Shown: in pieces, positions 1 to 9,384 of the stretch
Position numbering within the stretch: position 1 is the first letter of the stretch
How the letters are laid out: each line of letters opens with the position of its first letter
Assembly (NCBI RefSeq): GCF_038051995.1
Contig: NZ_CP150290.1
Location: forward strand, 2,656,001-2,720,000
Direction: 5' to 3'
Source of the DNA: Paenibacillus sp. FSL H8-0537
Lineage (GTDB): Bacteria > Bacillota > Bacilli > Paenibacillales > Paenibacillaceae
Length of the DNA stretch: 64,000 nt
Made by a program: the position numbers and the translations under genes
Notes under the pieces: generated by a model
The model's database searches: none
Seen by the model: only the letters and a program-made list of their open reading frames with translations
Told to the model about the DNA's origin: nothing

Positions 1-1
1 T

Positions 2-400
2 AAAGATTATGAAACGATTATCCGCGAAAATAAGGAGCTGCAGAACCAGATCCTTAATATGCAGGAGAAGCTGAACCATTTCTCGAACATCGAAGAGACG
101 CTGAGCAAGACGATTATCGTCGCACAAGAGGCGGCTGACGAGGTTCGAAGCAATGCGAAGAAGGAAGCGCAGCTGATCATCAAGGAAGCGGAGAAAAATG
201 CGGATCGCATTATTAATGACTCGCTGAGCAAGTCGCGCAAAGTATCGGTTGAGGTTGAAGAGCTGAAGAAGCAGGCATCGATCTTCCGTGCACGGTTCCG
301 TACGCTTGTAGAAGCGCAGCTGGAGCTGCTCAGCCAGGACGATTGGAGAACGCTTGATCCAGGCCAGCATCCGGAGCTGGAACAGCTTTCCCGCGGTTAA
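2..400 (+). CDS. divIVA: DivIVA domain-containing cell-division/polarity protein, C-terminal part
   Basis: The reading frame is already open at the left edge, so the start lies outside the window and only about 132 C-terminal residues are visible. They form an almost uninterrupted charged coiled coil rich in E, K, Q and A, with a segment resembling the second DivIVA coiled coil (EEADEVRSNAKKEAQLII-like), ending in a short loose tail. DivIVA proteins oligomerise at negatively curved membrane and recruit division or polarity factors. The gene lies directly upstream of the ileS T-box leader, the usual divIVA-ileS order in Firmicutes, which supports the call. The membrane-binding N-terminus cannot be checked here. 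Confidence 0.8.
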   Translation, partial: KDYETIIRENKELQNQILNMQEKLNHFSNIEETLSKTIIVAQEAADEVRSNAKKEAQLIIKEAEKNADRIINDSLSKSRKVSVEVEELKKQASIFRARFRTLVEAQLELLSQDDWRTLDPGQHPELEQLSRG

Positions 401-415
401 TCCGCACAAGGCTGA

Positions 416-444
416 TTGACAACAGGTCAGCGATACGCTATAAA
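416..444 (+). promoter_or_regulatory. Sigma-A-type promoter for ileS
   Basis: TTGACA (416-421) and TATAAA (439-444) are separated by 17 bases. They lie just after the DivIVA stop codon and just before the T-box leader, so transcription of the leader would begin at about 451. Confidence 0.7.
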
Positions 445-450
445 TAGGAT

Positions 451-792
451 TAATGATTGTTCAGATGTAAAACTTCGTTGACGAGAACGAGTATGTAGCG
501 TTGCTTGATCCCCAGAGAGTCGTTGCTTTGCTGCAAGACGACGTTCAAGCGGTTACAGAATATCCTCTCCGAGAAGCGGCGCCGAAACTTTGCCAGACCA
601 GCTGCGTTTCAAGGCTGTAAGGTACGAGGAGTAAGGGCTGACGGTCTGTCCTCCGTTACAAGGACCGTGGATGCTAAGGCATTCACGCCAAAGGTGCCGT
701 CTTTTAAGCTGCTTATGCAGCGACGATGACGGAACAAGGGTGGTAACGCGAGCAAGCCTCGTCCCTTCTACAGGGGCGGGGCTTTATTTTTT
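451..792 (+). promoter_or_regulatory. T-box riboswitch leader of ileS (Ile specifier)
   Basis: The canonical T-box sequence AAGGGTGGTAACGCG lies at 736-750 and is followed by the intrinsic terminator. The Stem I region starts near 480 and contains an AGAGAG element (about 514). The likely specifier codon ATC (Ile) is at 562-564. In this family uncharged tRNA pairs with the specifier and with the T-box bulge and stabilises the antiterminator, so ileS is transcribed when charged tRNA-Ile is scarce. The specifier assignment is by eye. Confidence 0.9.
756..792 (+). terminator. T-box-controlled terminator before ileS
   Basis: GCCTCGTCCC (756-765) pairs with GGGGCGGGGC (773-782), including two G-U pairs, and is followed by a run of T. 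The 5' arm overlaps the region that would form the antiterminator with the T-box sequence. Confidence 0.85.
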
Positions 793-811
793 TTTCGGGA
801 GGAAATTGAAG

Positions 812-3800
812 ATGCAACGTGTAGATGTGAAGGAAAAAGCAAGAACGCGCGAGCTTCGCGTATTGAAGCAGTGGGCGGATAACGATACGTTCAAAAAATC
901 GATTGAAAACCGCGAGGGCAAGCCGAATTTCGTATTTTATGAAGGTCCTCCGACCGCTAACGGCGCGCCGCATATCGGCCACGTGCTGGGCCGTGTCATC
1001 AAAGATTTTATTTGCCGCTACAAAACGATGTCCGGCTACCGCGTTGTTCGCAAAGCGGGCTGGGATACGCATGGCCTGCCTGTTGAGCTTGGCGTTGAGA
1101 AGCAGCTTGGCATTTCTGGCAAGCAGGAGATCGAGAATTACGGCGTAGAAGCTTTTATCAAAAAATGCAAGGACAGCGTCTTTGAATATGAGAAGCAGTG
1201 GCGTGAGCTGACCGAGGGCATCGCTTATTGGACAGATCTGGATAACCCGTACATTACGCTTAAAAACGAATATATCGAAAGTGTATGGCATATTCTTTCG
1301 ACGATTCATAACAAGGGCTTGCTGTATCGCGGCCACCGCGTCAGCCCGTATTGCCCTTGCTGCCAAACGACGCTAAGCTCCCACGAGGTTGCGCAGGGCT
1401 ATGAGGACGTTAAAGATTTGAGCGCCACTGTCAAGTTTAAGCTTGCTGGCAGCGGCGAATCTGTACTGGCATGGACGACAACACCTTGGACCTTGCCAGC
1501 AAACGTAGCATTAGCTGTCAATCCTGAGCTTGAATACGTCCGTGTAGCAAGTGGCGGCGAAGTATTTATCGTCGCTCAAAACCTGGTGGAGAGCGTATTT
1601 AAGGAGGAGCACGAAGTGCTGTCCTCGCTTAAGGGCTCCGAGCTGGTAGGCCAAAGCTACGAGCCTCCTTTCAGCTACGTTGCCGTAGAAAATGCACATA
1701 AAGTCATCGCTGGAGATTTCGTAAGCGATACGAGCGGTACAGGTATCGTACACATTGCGCCGGCTCACGGTGAGGATGACTACAGAGTGGCACGCCAGAA
1801 CGGCATCAGCATGCTGAACGTCGTGAACAATGCCGGCCGTTATGTCGATGAAGTGACGGACCTCGCTGGACGCTTCGTCAAAGATTGCGATGTTGACATT
1901 GTGAAAATGCTCAGTGAGCGCGGGCTGCTGTTCTCGAAAGAGCGTTACGAGCATAGCTATCCGTTCTGCTGGCGTTGTAAATCGCCGCTATTGTATTACG
2001 CGACAGAAAGCTGGTTCATTGAGACGACAGCAGTTAAAGATCAGCTGATCGCTAACAACAATGGGGTAGACTGGTACCCAGGCCACATCCGCGATGGACG
2101 CTTCGGCAAATTCCTTGAGGATCTAGTGGACTGGAACATCAGCCGCAACCGTTATTGGGGAACGCCGCTGAACGTATGGATTTGCGAAGCGACAGGCAAG
2201 CAATATTCGCCTGGCAGCATTGCCGATCTGCGCGAGCGTGCAGTTGGCGACGTGCCGGAGGACATTGAGCTGCATAAGCCTTACGTCGATGAAATCAAGC
2301 TGAAATCGCCGTTTGCCGAAGGCGCAGTCATGACGCGTACGCCGGAAGTGATTGATGTATGGTTCGACAGCGGCTCGATGCCGTTTGCTCAGCATCATGT
2401 GCCTTTTGAAAATGCCGAGCGTTTCGCTGAGCAGTATCCGGCTGATATTATTTGCGAAGGCATCGATCAGACGCGCGGCTGGTTCTACAGCCTGCTTGCG
2501 GTATCGACGCTCTACAACGGCAAAGCGCCGTATAAAGCGGTGATTTCGACCGGACATATTTTGGATGAAAATGGTCAGAAAATGTCCAAATCCAAAGGCA
2601 ATGTTATTGATCCTTGGGAAATTATCAACGAGTACGGCACGGATGCTTTCCGTTGGGCCTTGCTTGCGGATAGCGCTCCGTGGAACAGCAAACGCTTCTC
2701 GCGTTCGATCGTAGGCGAAGCAAAATCCAAAGTCATTGACACCATTGTCAACACGCATGCTTTCTACGCGCTGTATGCAACCATCGACGGCTTCGATCAC
2801 CAAAAGCATGAAGAGCGTCATTCGGCGAATAAGCTGGATCGCTGGATCGTCTCGCGTCTGAACAGCCTGATTAAGACGACTGTGAAGGGCCTTGACGGAA
2901 ATGACTTCCTGAATCCGGCGAAGGCGATTGAAATTTTCGTTGACGAGCTGAGCAACTGGTATATCCGTCGTTCCCGTGACCGTTTCTGGGGCAGCGGACT
3001 GACCGAGGATAAGATCAATGCCTATCAAACGCTGCGTCATGTGCTCCTGACACTGGCACGCGTCATTGCGCCATATGCGCCGCTGCTGGCGGAAGATCTC
3101 TATGGCAACCTTGGCGGCGGAGAAAGCGTCCATCTCGCAAACTATCCTACAGCCGACGAGTCCGCTATTGACCTAACGCTAGAGCAGGATATGGAAAGCG
3201 CGAAGCAAATCGTCGAGCTTGCCCGCAACGTCCGTAACGAAACGGGCATCAAGACGCGTCAGCCGCTGTCTGAGCTGATCGTGTCCCTTGACCGTGAGTT
3301 TGACGTAGCAGGCTATGAGGAAATCGTGAAGGATGAAATCAATGTCAAATCGATCGTTGTGCAAAACAGCGACAGCGGATTTGTTGATTTTACATTCAAG
3401 CTGAACCTCAAAGTCGCTGGTAAAAAATACGGCAAAAACGTTGGTCCGATTCAGGCATATCTGAAATCGCTGACGGCAGACGAGACGCGCGCCATTATAG
3501 CGCATGGCTCGCTCGCTATGGCGGTGGATGCGGAGGAGCTGTTCATTCCTGTCGAGGAGCTTCTCGTTGAGAAGCAAGCGAAATCCGGCTTTGCGTCCGC
3601 CTCGGGCAGCGGCATTACCGTAGCCTTGAACACGGACATTACGCCTGAGCTGGAGCAAGAGGGCTGGGTGCGTGAAGTGATCCGTGCGGTTCAAGATACG
3701 CGCAAAAAGCTGGATCTGCCAATCGAGAAGCGCATTGACCTGGTGCTTAGCGTCGATGAAGGTCTGCGCGCAGCGCTTGAAGCTTTCAGCCATGTGCTGG

Positions 3801-3901
3801 AGGAAAATGTACTGCTGAGCAGCGTTTCCTATGAAGAGCTGGAAGGCAGCGAGCGGATCCAATTGGGCGAGAAGGAAATTGGTATTTTGATCAAAGGTTA
3901 A
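812..3901 (+). CDS. ileS: Isoleucyl-tRNA synthetase (long, eukaryote-like IleRS2-type)
   Basis: Class I aminoacyl-tRNA synthetase of 1029 residues that charges tRNA-Ile in the cytoplasm. HIGH is at residues 54-57 and KMSKS at about 590-594. The CP1 editing domain lies between them, with CPCC and CWRC cysteine pairs; the anticodon-binding domain follows. The ATG at 812 is chosen over an open frame reaching back into the leader because GGGAGGAA sits just upstream and the longer start would lie inside the T-box. The Bacillus subtilis enzyme is about 921 residues; the greater length and the FYEGPPTANGAPHIGH block resemble the IleRS2 clade, known for reduced mupirocin sensitivity. Clade placement is inference. 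Confidence 0.95.
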   Translation: MQRVDVKEKARTRELRVLKQWADNDTFKKSIENREGKPNFVFYEGPPTANGAPHIGHVLGRVIKDFICRYKTMSGYRVVRKAGWDTHGLPVELGVEKQLGISGKQEIENYGVEAFIKKCKDSVFEYEKQWRELTEGIAYWTDLDNPYITLKNEYIESVWHILSTIHNKGLLYRGHRVSPYCPCCQTTLSSHEVAQGYEDVKDLSATVKFKLAGSGESVLAWTTTPWTLPANVALAVNPELEYVRVASGGEVFIVAQNLVESVFKEEHEVLSSLKGSELVGQSYEPPFSYVAVENAHKVIAGDFVSDTSGTGIVHIAPAHGEDDYRVARQNGISMLNVVNNAGRYVDEVTDLAGRFVKDCDVDIVKMLSERGLLFSKERYEHSYPFCWRCKSPLLYYATESWFIETTAVKDQLIANNNGVDWYPGHIRDGRFGKFLEDLVDWNISRNRYWGTPLNVWICEATGKQYSPGSIADLRERAVGDVPEDIELHKPYVDEIKLKSPFAEGAVMTRTPEVIDVWFDSGSMPFAQHHVPFENAERFAEQYPADIICEGIDQTRGWFYSLLAVSTLYNGKAPYKAVISTGHILDENGQKMSKSKGNVIDPWEIINEYGTDAFRWALLADSAPWNSKRFSRSIVGEAKSKVIDTIVNTHAFYALYATIDGFDHQKHEERHSANKLDRWIVSRLNSLIKTTVKGLDGNDFLNPAKAIEIFVDELSNWYIRRSRDRFWGSGLTEDKINAYQTLRHVLLTLARVIAPYAPLLAEDLYGNLGGGESVHLANYPTADESAIDLTLEQDMESAKQIVELARNVRNETGIKTRQPLSELIVSLDREFDVAGYEEIVKDEINVKSIVVQNSDSGFVDFTFKLNLKVAGKKYGKNVGPIQAYLKSLTADETRAIIAHGSLAMAVDAEELFIPVEELLVEKQAKSGFASASGSGITVALNTDITPELEQEGWVREVIRAVQDTRKKLDLPIEKRIDLVLSVDEGLRAALEAFSHVLEENVLLSSVSYEELEGSERIQLGEKEIGILIKG

Positions 3902-3999
3902 AACGAAGGCGAAGGCGTAGGCGCGAATAATTTTGTGCCGAGCTTCTTTTAATCAGCATAAGAAAAAGGCGTTTAAGGATATAGTATAAGGAGCTAATA

Positions 4000-4028
4000 A
4001 AAAACGAGCATAGCCTATGCTCGTTTTT
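4000..4028 (+). terminator. Intrinsic terminator downstream of ileS
   Basis: CGAGCATA (4005-4012) pairs with TATGCTCG (4016-4023), with A-runs on the left and T-runs on the right. It ends ileS transcription about 100 bases after the stop codon. Confidence 0.8.
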
Positions 4029-4059
4029 TCCTTATTTTATGCCTAGGAGGGATGCTGAG

Positions 4060-4407
4060 ATGAAAGAGCAGGAGCGCAAGCCGAATCGTTCAGTGAAGGA
4101 TGAGCAGTCGCTTGAACATACGCTGAGCAAGCTGGATAGCAGGCTGAGCAAAATAGCGGCAGAAATGGAGCGTACGCAAATCGCAGAATATGTAGATTTG
4201 CTCAATCGGCCGATTAGCCTCATATGGCGCAATGTGCTTGCCGGATTGGCCAGAGGCGTCGGTATCGCGATTGGCTTCACTTTTTTTGCAGCGACGATTC
4301 TGTATGTATTGCAAATATTAGGGGCGCTCAATTTGCCGATTATCGGCGACTATATTGCGGATATCGTTCGCATCGTTCAGATTCAGCTGGAAGGGAAAAA
4401 CTACTAA
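4060..4407 (+). CDS. DUF5665 domain-containing small membrane protein
   Basis: 115 residues. The hydrophilic, coiled-coil-prone N-terminal half (residues 1-50) contains LDSRLSKIAAEMERTQI, followed by WRNVLAGLARGVG and a hydrophobic stretch (about residues 62-95) of one or two membrane helices. The layout matches DUF5665 proteins, whose function is unknown. The ATG at 4060 is chosen because AGGAGG (about 4045-4050) precedes it; an in-frame ATG at 4039 lies upstream of that ribosome site. It faces the YteA-like gene convergently. Confidence 0.75.
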   Translation: MKEQERKPNRSVKDEQSLEHTLSKLDSRLSKIAAEMERTQIAEYVDLLNRPISLIWRNVLAGLARGVGIAIGFTFFAATILYVLQILGALNLPIIGDYIADIVRIVQIQLEGKNY

Positions 4408-4522
4408 GCAGCTGTTACATACACGGACCAACGCTCCGCTATTTATTCATAACGCCAGTAGGGCAAGAACAGGGGCATTTTATGAACAAATAACGGAGGT
4501 GCCGTCCGTTAGCGAAATGGCT

Positions 4523-5239
4523 TTAACTGTCCTGCTCCAAATGATGGTCGCCTTCATTGCTTTCCATATAACGCTTATATTGTGAATTATGAATAATGGA
4601 CACATGGCGTCCGGTTATATCGGTGGCGACGAAGCTTTCAAGCTGCTCCACAAAACCTTCATTTTCCTCTGAAGCAGAGCCAATATGCTCATAATCGGTG
4701 GCCTCGCGATTAGCAGACATGGCCGGGGAGTCTGAGTTGCCCCATTGCTCGACAATTTGCCAAGCATCCTCACCGTCGAAGCCGGCCCAGCCCGTGTATG
4801 CTTTATCACTGGAATAGCCGTAAGGCAGTTGGATTGTTTCTTCCTCCACAGGACGATGATAAGTTAGATCCTGACGCGGGGCATGGTCTAGACAATATAA
4901 GCAATCGGGGATCGCCTCCAGCCGCTCATAAGGAATCGGCTCCTTGCACACGATGCAGGAACCGTAGGTCCCGTTTTGAAAAGCTTCCAGCGCCGCATCG
5001 ATTCTGTTCAAATGCAGCTCCTCCTGCTCCAGCAGGGCAATATCCTTGCTGCGCTCGAATAAATCGGTTCCAGCATCTGCTGGATGATTGTCCACCGCTG
5101 ACAGCTCGCTGTTGCTTGCTTTCCACTCGGAATCAAGGCCATAATGCCCGTTATGCTCAAGTCGTTGTTCAATGTCTTGCTTGTCCGATATTAATCGAGC
5201 GTGAAGCTCGCTAAGCTGTTCCATCGTAGGCAGCCGCAT
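4523..5239 (-). CDS. yteA: TraR/DksA-type zinc-finger protein, YteA family
   Basis: About 238 residues. The N-terminal region is helical (LHARLISDKQDIEQRLE). It is followed by the DksA/TraR zinc finger CIVC-(17 residues)-CLYC and an acidic tail of roughly 100 residues. This matches the YteA family of Firmicutes, usually described as sporulation-associated DksA homologues; the role here is inferred. The start at 5239 has an AAAGGA about 12 bases upstream and fits the family's N-terminus. An in-frame ATG at 5293 would add 18 residues but has no visible ribosome site. It is transcribed toward the DUF5665 gene. Confidence 0.8.
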   Translation of the reverse strand: MRLPTMEQLSELHARLISDKQDIEQRLEHNGHYGLDSEWKASNSELSAVDNHPADAGTDLFERSKDIALLEQEELHLNRIDAALEAFQNGTYGSCIVCKEPIPYERLEAIPDCLYCLDHAPRQDLTYHRPVEEETIQLPYGYSSDKAYTGWAGFDGEDAWQIVEQWGNSDSPAMSANREATDYEHIGSASEENEGFVEQLESFVATDITGRHVSIIHNSQYKRYMESNEGDHHLEQDS

Positions 5240-5385
5240 GGCAGGCACCGTCCTTTGTTCATTTAGTCCTCTGCGCCGCAGAGGCTGGCTCATTCCATAT
5301 TGACTATGCTACAATAGCTTGGGACATATGACGGAATGTTATGCAGACGGATAGCCCTTGCATGCACAACGAAAGGAGAAAGTAG

Positions 5386-5910
5386 ATGCGTTATTACTAC
5401 TACTGGATCGCTTTATTCGTATTTGTTGTAGATTTTATAACGAAGAAAATAATTGCGACAAAGATGAACCTGGGTGATTTGATTAGTGTAATTGGCAATT
5501 TCTTTTACATTACTTCGCATCGCAACAGGGGAGCTGCCTTTGGTATCTTGCAGGAGCAGCGTTTATTTTTTATCGTCATTACAATTGTTATTTTAGCCGC
5601 GATTATCTGGTACATACAAACGACTCGGAAACTCGGCAAAGTATGGTTGTTGACAGGTCTTGGACTTGTGCTTGGCGGAGCGTTCGGTAATTTTCTTGAC
5701 CGGGCGATGTACGGCGAAGTTGTCGATTTCCTGTTGTTTAATTTCGGCAGCTATTCATTCCCGATTTTTAATGTCGCTGATTCGGCGATTTGTGTAGGTG
5801 TCGTGCTGATATTGATTGATGCCTTGCTGACCTCGAAACAAGAGAAGCAGGATCAAATGAGAAGTGAAGAGGATAAGGAGTCTAACCCGAATGAGCAGCA
5901 AACCGTTTGA
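5386..5910 (+). CDS. lspA: Lipoprotein signal peptidase (signal peptidase II)
   Basis: 174 residues, membrane aspartyl protease that removes signal peptides from diacylglyceryl-modified prolipoproteins. Four hydrophobic segments are visible. The family motifs are NRGAAFGIL (47-55), GNFLDR (101-106) and FNVADS (128-133); Asp114 (in EVVDF) and Asp132 (in FNVADS) are the likely catalytic pair. GAAAGGAGA precedes the ATG. The last 20 bases overlap rluD, so the two are co-transcribed, the classic lspA-rluD pairing. The window contains several lipoproteins that would be its substrates. Confidence 0.95.
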   Translation: MRYYYYWIALFVFVVDFITKKIIATKMNLGDLISVIGNFFYITSHRNRGAAFGILQEQRLFFIVITIVILAAIIWYIQTTRKLGKVWLLTGLGLVLGGAFGNFLDRAMYGEVVDFLLFNFGSYSFPIFNVADSAICVGVVLILIDALLTSKQEKQDQMRSEEDKESNPNEQQTV

Positions 5911-6868
5911 TGGACAAGAGGTAGAGCAAGAGATGGATCAGGAAGAACAGGAACAAATGGGGTTTGTCATTGACGAGGATCAAGCTGGCGAACGTCTGGA
6001 TAAAGTCGTAACCGAAGCGATGGATGATCCTGCAATATCCCGTACGCAAGTACAGGAATGGCTTAAGGCTGAGGCGGTTACGGTGAATGGACAAATAGGC
6101 AAAAGAAATTATAAAGTTGCTGCCGGCGATGTTATCGTCGTTACGATTCCAGAACTGGAAGAGGCGGTCATCGATCCTGAAAATATTCCGCTTGATATCG
6201 TCTATGAGGATAGCGACGTCATCGTCATTAATAAGCCGCGTGGACTAGTCGTTCACCCTGCGCCGGGTCATTCATCCGGTACCGTTGTCAACGCGCTCAT
6301 GTATCATTGCAAAGACTTGTCGGGCATTAACGGTGTACTGCGCCCTGGCATCGTCCATCGTATTGACAAGGACACTTCAGGACTGCTGATGATTGCGAAA
6401 AATGATTTGGCTCATGCTTCGCTCGCTGCGCAGCTGAAGGACCACACCATTACGCGCAAATATATCGGTTTGGTGCATGGCAATTTGCCGCATGATCATG
6501 GCACAATTGATGCGCCGATCGGCAGAGATACGAATGATCGTAAAATGTTCACGGTCACGGAGCGCAACAGCAAGCATTCGGTCACGCATTTCATGGTTAT
6601 CGAGCGTATTGGGGAAGACTATTCGCTAGTGGAGCTTCAGCTGGAAACAGGGCGCACGCATCAAATCCGCGTGCATCTAAAATATATTGGCTATCCGCTG
6701 GCAGGCGATCCGATGTATGGACGCAATAAAACGGTCGCGCTCAAGGGGCAAGCCTTGCATGCTGCCGTGCTTGGCTTTAAGCACCCGCGCACAGGTGAGC
6801 TCATGCATTTCGAAGCGCCGATTCCTGGCGATATGAACCATGTATTGAACGTGCTTCGCGGTCGTTAA
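5891..6868 (+). CDS. rluD: RluA/RluD-family 23S rRNA pseudouridine synthase
   Basis: 325 residues. An acidic leader of about 35 residues is followed by an S4-like RNA-binding domain (about 37-85, RLDKVVTEAM...) and the RluA catalytic domain with the signature HRIDKDTSG, catalytic Asp at about residue 159. Family members convert uridines in 23S rRNA to pseudouridine; the exact target sites are not decided by sequence alone. The ATG at 5891 is preceded by AAGGAG (5875-5880); a GTG at 5864 is in frame but less likely. Overlaps the end of lspA by 20 bases. Confidence 0.92.
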   Translation: MSSKPFDGQEVEQEMDQEEQEQMGFVIDEDQAGERLDKVVTEAMDDPAISRTQVQEWLKAEAVTVNGQIGKRNYKVAAGDVIVVTIPELEEAVIDPENIPLDIVYEDSDVIVINKPRGLVVHPAPGHSSGTVVNALMYHCKDLSGINGVLRPGIVHRIDKDTSGLLMIAKNDLAHASLAAQLKDHTITRKYIGLVHGNLPHDHGTIDAPIGRDTNDRKMFTVTERNSKHSVTHFMVIERIGEDYSLVELQLETGRTHQIRVHLKYIGYPLAGDPMYGRNKTVALKGQALHAAVLGFKHPRTGELMHFEAPIPGDMNHVLNVLRGR

Positions 6869-6994
6869 ATCGAAGACAGGTTGGCAGGTGTGCAGCTTTG
6901 CAGTAGCGCAAAAATACAAACTTTTGGGCAAATCCTTTATTAAGTCTCAGGGAAAAGTAAGCTATTCTAGTAGTTAAAGGATTGGTGATAAATA

Positions 6995-8230
6995 ATGACG
7001 AACATTAATCATAATTACCAGGAGCTGCAAGGCAGCTATTTATTCTCTGAAATTGCGAAACGCCGTACACAGTTTATTAAAGAAAATCCAAATGCTGAAA
7101 TTATCAGCTTAGGGATTGGCGACGTTACGCGGGGTTTGCCGGAAGCGGTTGTTAAAGCGATGCATGAAGCAGTGGACGAGCTGGCTGTACCTGGTTCATT
7201 CCGCGGCTATGGCCCGGAGCAAGGGTATGATTTCTTGATTAATGCGGTTATCGAGAATGATTACAAAGCACGCGGCGTCGATATTCAAACGAACGAAGTC
7301 TTTCTGAGCGATGGCTCGAAATGCGACGTCGGCAACATTCAGGAGATTTTTAGCCAAAACAGCATTGTCGCAGTTCAAGATCCGGTTTATCCGGTTTATG
7401 TGGATACGAATGTTATGGCTGGACGCTCCGGCAAATACAATACCGATACGAAGCGTTATGAAAATATCGTTTACCTGGAATGCACGGCGGAAAACAACTT
7501 CACGCCAAGCCTGCCAGACCGCAAGGTGGATCTGATTTACCTTTGTTACCCGAACAACCCGACGGGCATGACGCTTTCCCGCGAGGAATTGCAAAAATGG
7601 GTTGATTATGCGAAAAGCAACAACTGCATCATTCTTTACGATTCAGCTTATGAAGCCTTCATCCAAGAATCGGATGTGCCGCATAGCATTTATGAAATCG
7701 AAGGCGCGAAGGAAGTCGCCATCGAATTCCGCAGCTTCTCCAAAACGGCAGGCTTCACAGGCGTTCGTTGTGCCTACACCGTCGTTCCTCGCGAGCTGAA
7801 AGGCTTCGATGACAACGGCAAGGAAGTATTGATTAATGATCTGTGGAACCGTCGTCACACAACGAAGTTCAACGGTGTGTCTTACGTTACTCAGCGCGGC
7901 GCAGCAGCGATCTACTCGCCAGAAGGCAAAGAGCAGATTAAAGCGCTTGTTGACTACTACATGGCGAATGCGAAAATTATTCGCGACGGTCTTGCTTCGC
8001 TCGGCCTAGAAGTATTTGGTGGCGTAAATGCGCCTTACATTTGGCTCAAAACGCCAAACGGCCTTGATTCATGGGCATTTTTCGATAAGCTGCTTTCGGA
8101 AGCGAACATCGTGGGTACGCCAGGCGTCGGCTTTGGACAAAGCGGCCAAGGCTACTTCCGCCTGACTGCCTTCGGCAGCCGCGAGAACACGGAAAAAGCG
8201 GTTGAGCGTATTCGCAAAATGTCGCTGTAA
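6995..8230 (+). CDS. dapL: LL-diaminopimelate aminotransferase
   Basis: 411 residues, fold-type I PLP aminotransferase. It converts tetrahydrodipicolinate directly to LL-diaminopimelate, for lysine and peptidoglycan synthesis. The PLP lysine is in [12 protein letters not shown] (Lys about 250); YPNNPTG and the N-terminal YLFSEIAKR and [10 protein letters not shown] blocks are typical of DapL rather than of general aspartate aminotransferases. The start has GGATTGGTGATAA upstream. It is a single-gene unit closed by a terminator. Presence of dapL suggests the one-step aminotransferase route; whether the acyl route coexists is not visible. Confidence 0.93.
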   Translation: MTNINHNYQELQGSYLFSEIAKRRTQFIKENPNAEIISLGIGDVTRGLPEAVVKAMHEAVDELAVPGSFRGYGPEQGYDFLINAVIENDYKARGVDIQTNEVFLSDGSKCDVGNIQEIFSQNSIVAVQDPVYPVYVDTNVMAGRSGKYNTDTKRYENIVYLECTAENNFTPSLPDRKVDLIYLCYPNNPTGMTLSREELQKWVDYAKSNNCIILYDSAYEAFIQESDVPHSIYEIEGAKEVAIEFRSFSKTAGFTGVRCAYTVVPRELKGFDDNGKEVLINDLWNRRHTTKFNGVSYVTQRGAAAIYSPEGKEQIKALVDYYMANAKIIRDGLASLGLEVFGGVNAPYIWLKTPNGLDSWAFFDKLLSEANIVGTPGVGFGQSGQGYFRLTAFGSRENTEKAVERIRKMSL

Positions 8231-8267
8231 GCCAAGCGGCTTGCATAAGATATGCGATAAAACAAAA

Positions 8268-8297
8268 AAGCTTCGCAACCTCAGGTTGTGGAGTTTT
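8268..8297 (+). terminator. Intrinsic terminator of dapL
   Basis: GCTTCGCAACC and GGTTGTGGAGT form a stem with some G-U and mismatched pairs around a TCA loop, followed by seven T. Confidence 0.75.
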
Positions 8298-8538
8298 TTT
8301 AATAATAAGCGTTGATACGGCTAGTTCTTATTTGCAGCGCTGCTGTTCTCGCGTTGGTTATCCTTGTTTAATTTTTTCTTCATATAATAAACGACAATGA
8401 GCAGCAGAGGCAGTAGGCAGTACAAACCCTCCTGCTGGCAAAATAACCGTAACTGCTTGTTAGTATGCCAACGGCCTGTAAAAAATATGTTATTTATCCA
8501 ATTAAAGGCTGTCGGTACGTATTTACTGCTGCTGCCCC

Positions 8539-8567
8539 TTGACATCTTATGTCGAACGTGGGATAAT
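8539..8567 (+). promoter_or_regulatory. Promoter of the pyr operon
   Basis: TTGACA (8539-8544) and GATAAT (8562-8567) with a 17-base spacer, a near-consensus sigma-A promoter. It lies directly upstream of the PyrR-responsive leader. Between the dapL terminator (8297) and this promoter I see no convincing gene. Confidence 0.8.
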
Positions 8568-8589
8568 TCCTTTGGTATAAAGTTGTACC

Positions 8590-8752
8590 TTTAACTCAGT
8601 CCTGAGAGGCTGGCAAGGTAGCGTGAATAGTTGATTAATTAAGCTGGGGACTAGCAACTCCTCATCTTCCGCAACTCATGAGGTTGGCGGGGATGGATGG
8701 AATCCACAGCGGTTAATCATGGGCTCCTTGCGAATACGCAAGGAGTCTTTTT
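8590..8752 (+). promoter_or_regulatory. PyrR-dependent attenuator leader
   Basis: The segment AGTCCTGAGAGGCTGGCAAG (about 8599-8618) resembles the PyrR binding loop of Firmicute pyr leaders. It precedes alternative pairing partners near 8660-8700 and ends in an intrinsic terminator. By family knowledge, UMP-bound PyrR stabilises the anti-antiterminator and lets the terminator form, lowering expression when pyrimidines are plentiful. Confidence 0.85.
8722..8752 (+). terminator. Attenuator terminator before pyrR
   Basis: CTCCTTGCG (8724-8732) pairs perfectly with CGCAAGGAG (8737-8745) around a four-base loop, followed by TCTTTTTT. It is the regulated terminator of the pyr leader. Confidence 0.85.
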
Positions 8753-8757
8753 TATAA

Positions 8758-9384
<627 letters not shown>

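Noticed and set aside
2123..3133. 336-codon minus-strand frame opposite ileS
   Set aside because: Antisense shadow of the synthetase reading frame.
8321..8545. 74-codon minus-strand frame with a hydrophobic stretch
   Set aside because: No ribosome site, and its start overlaps the -35 box of the strong pyr promoter; no recognisable family.
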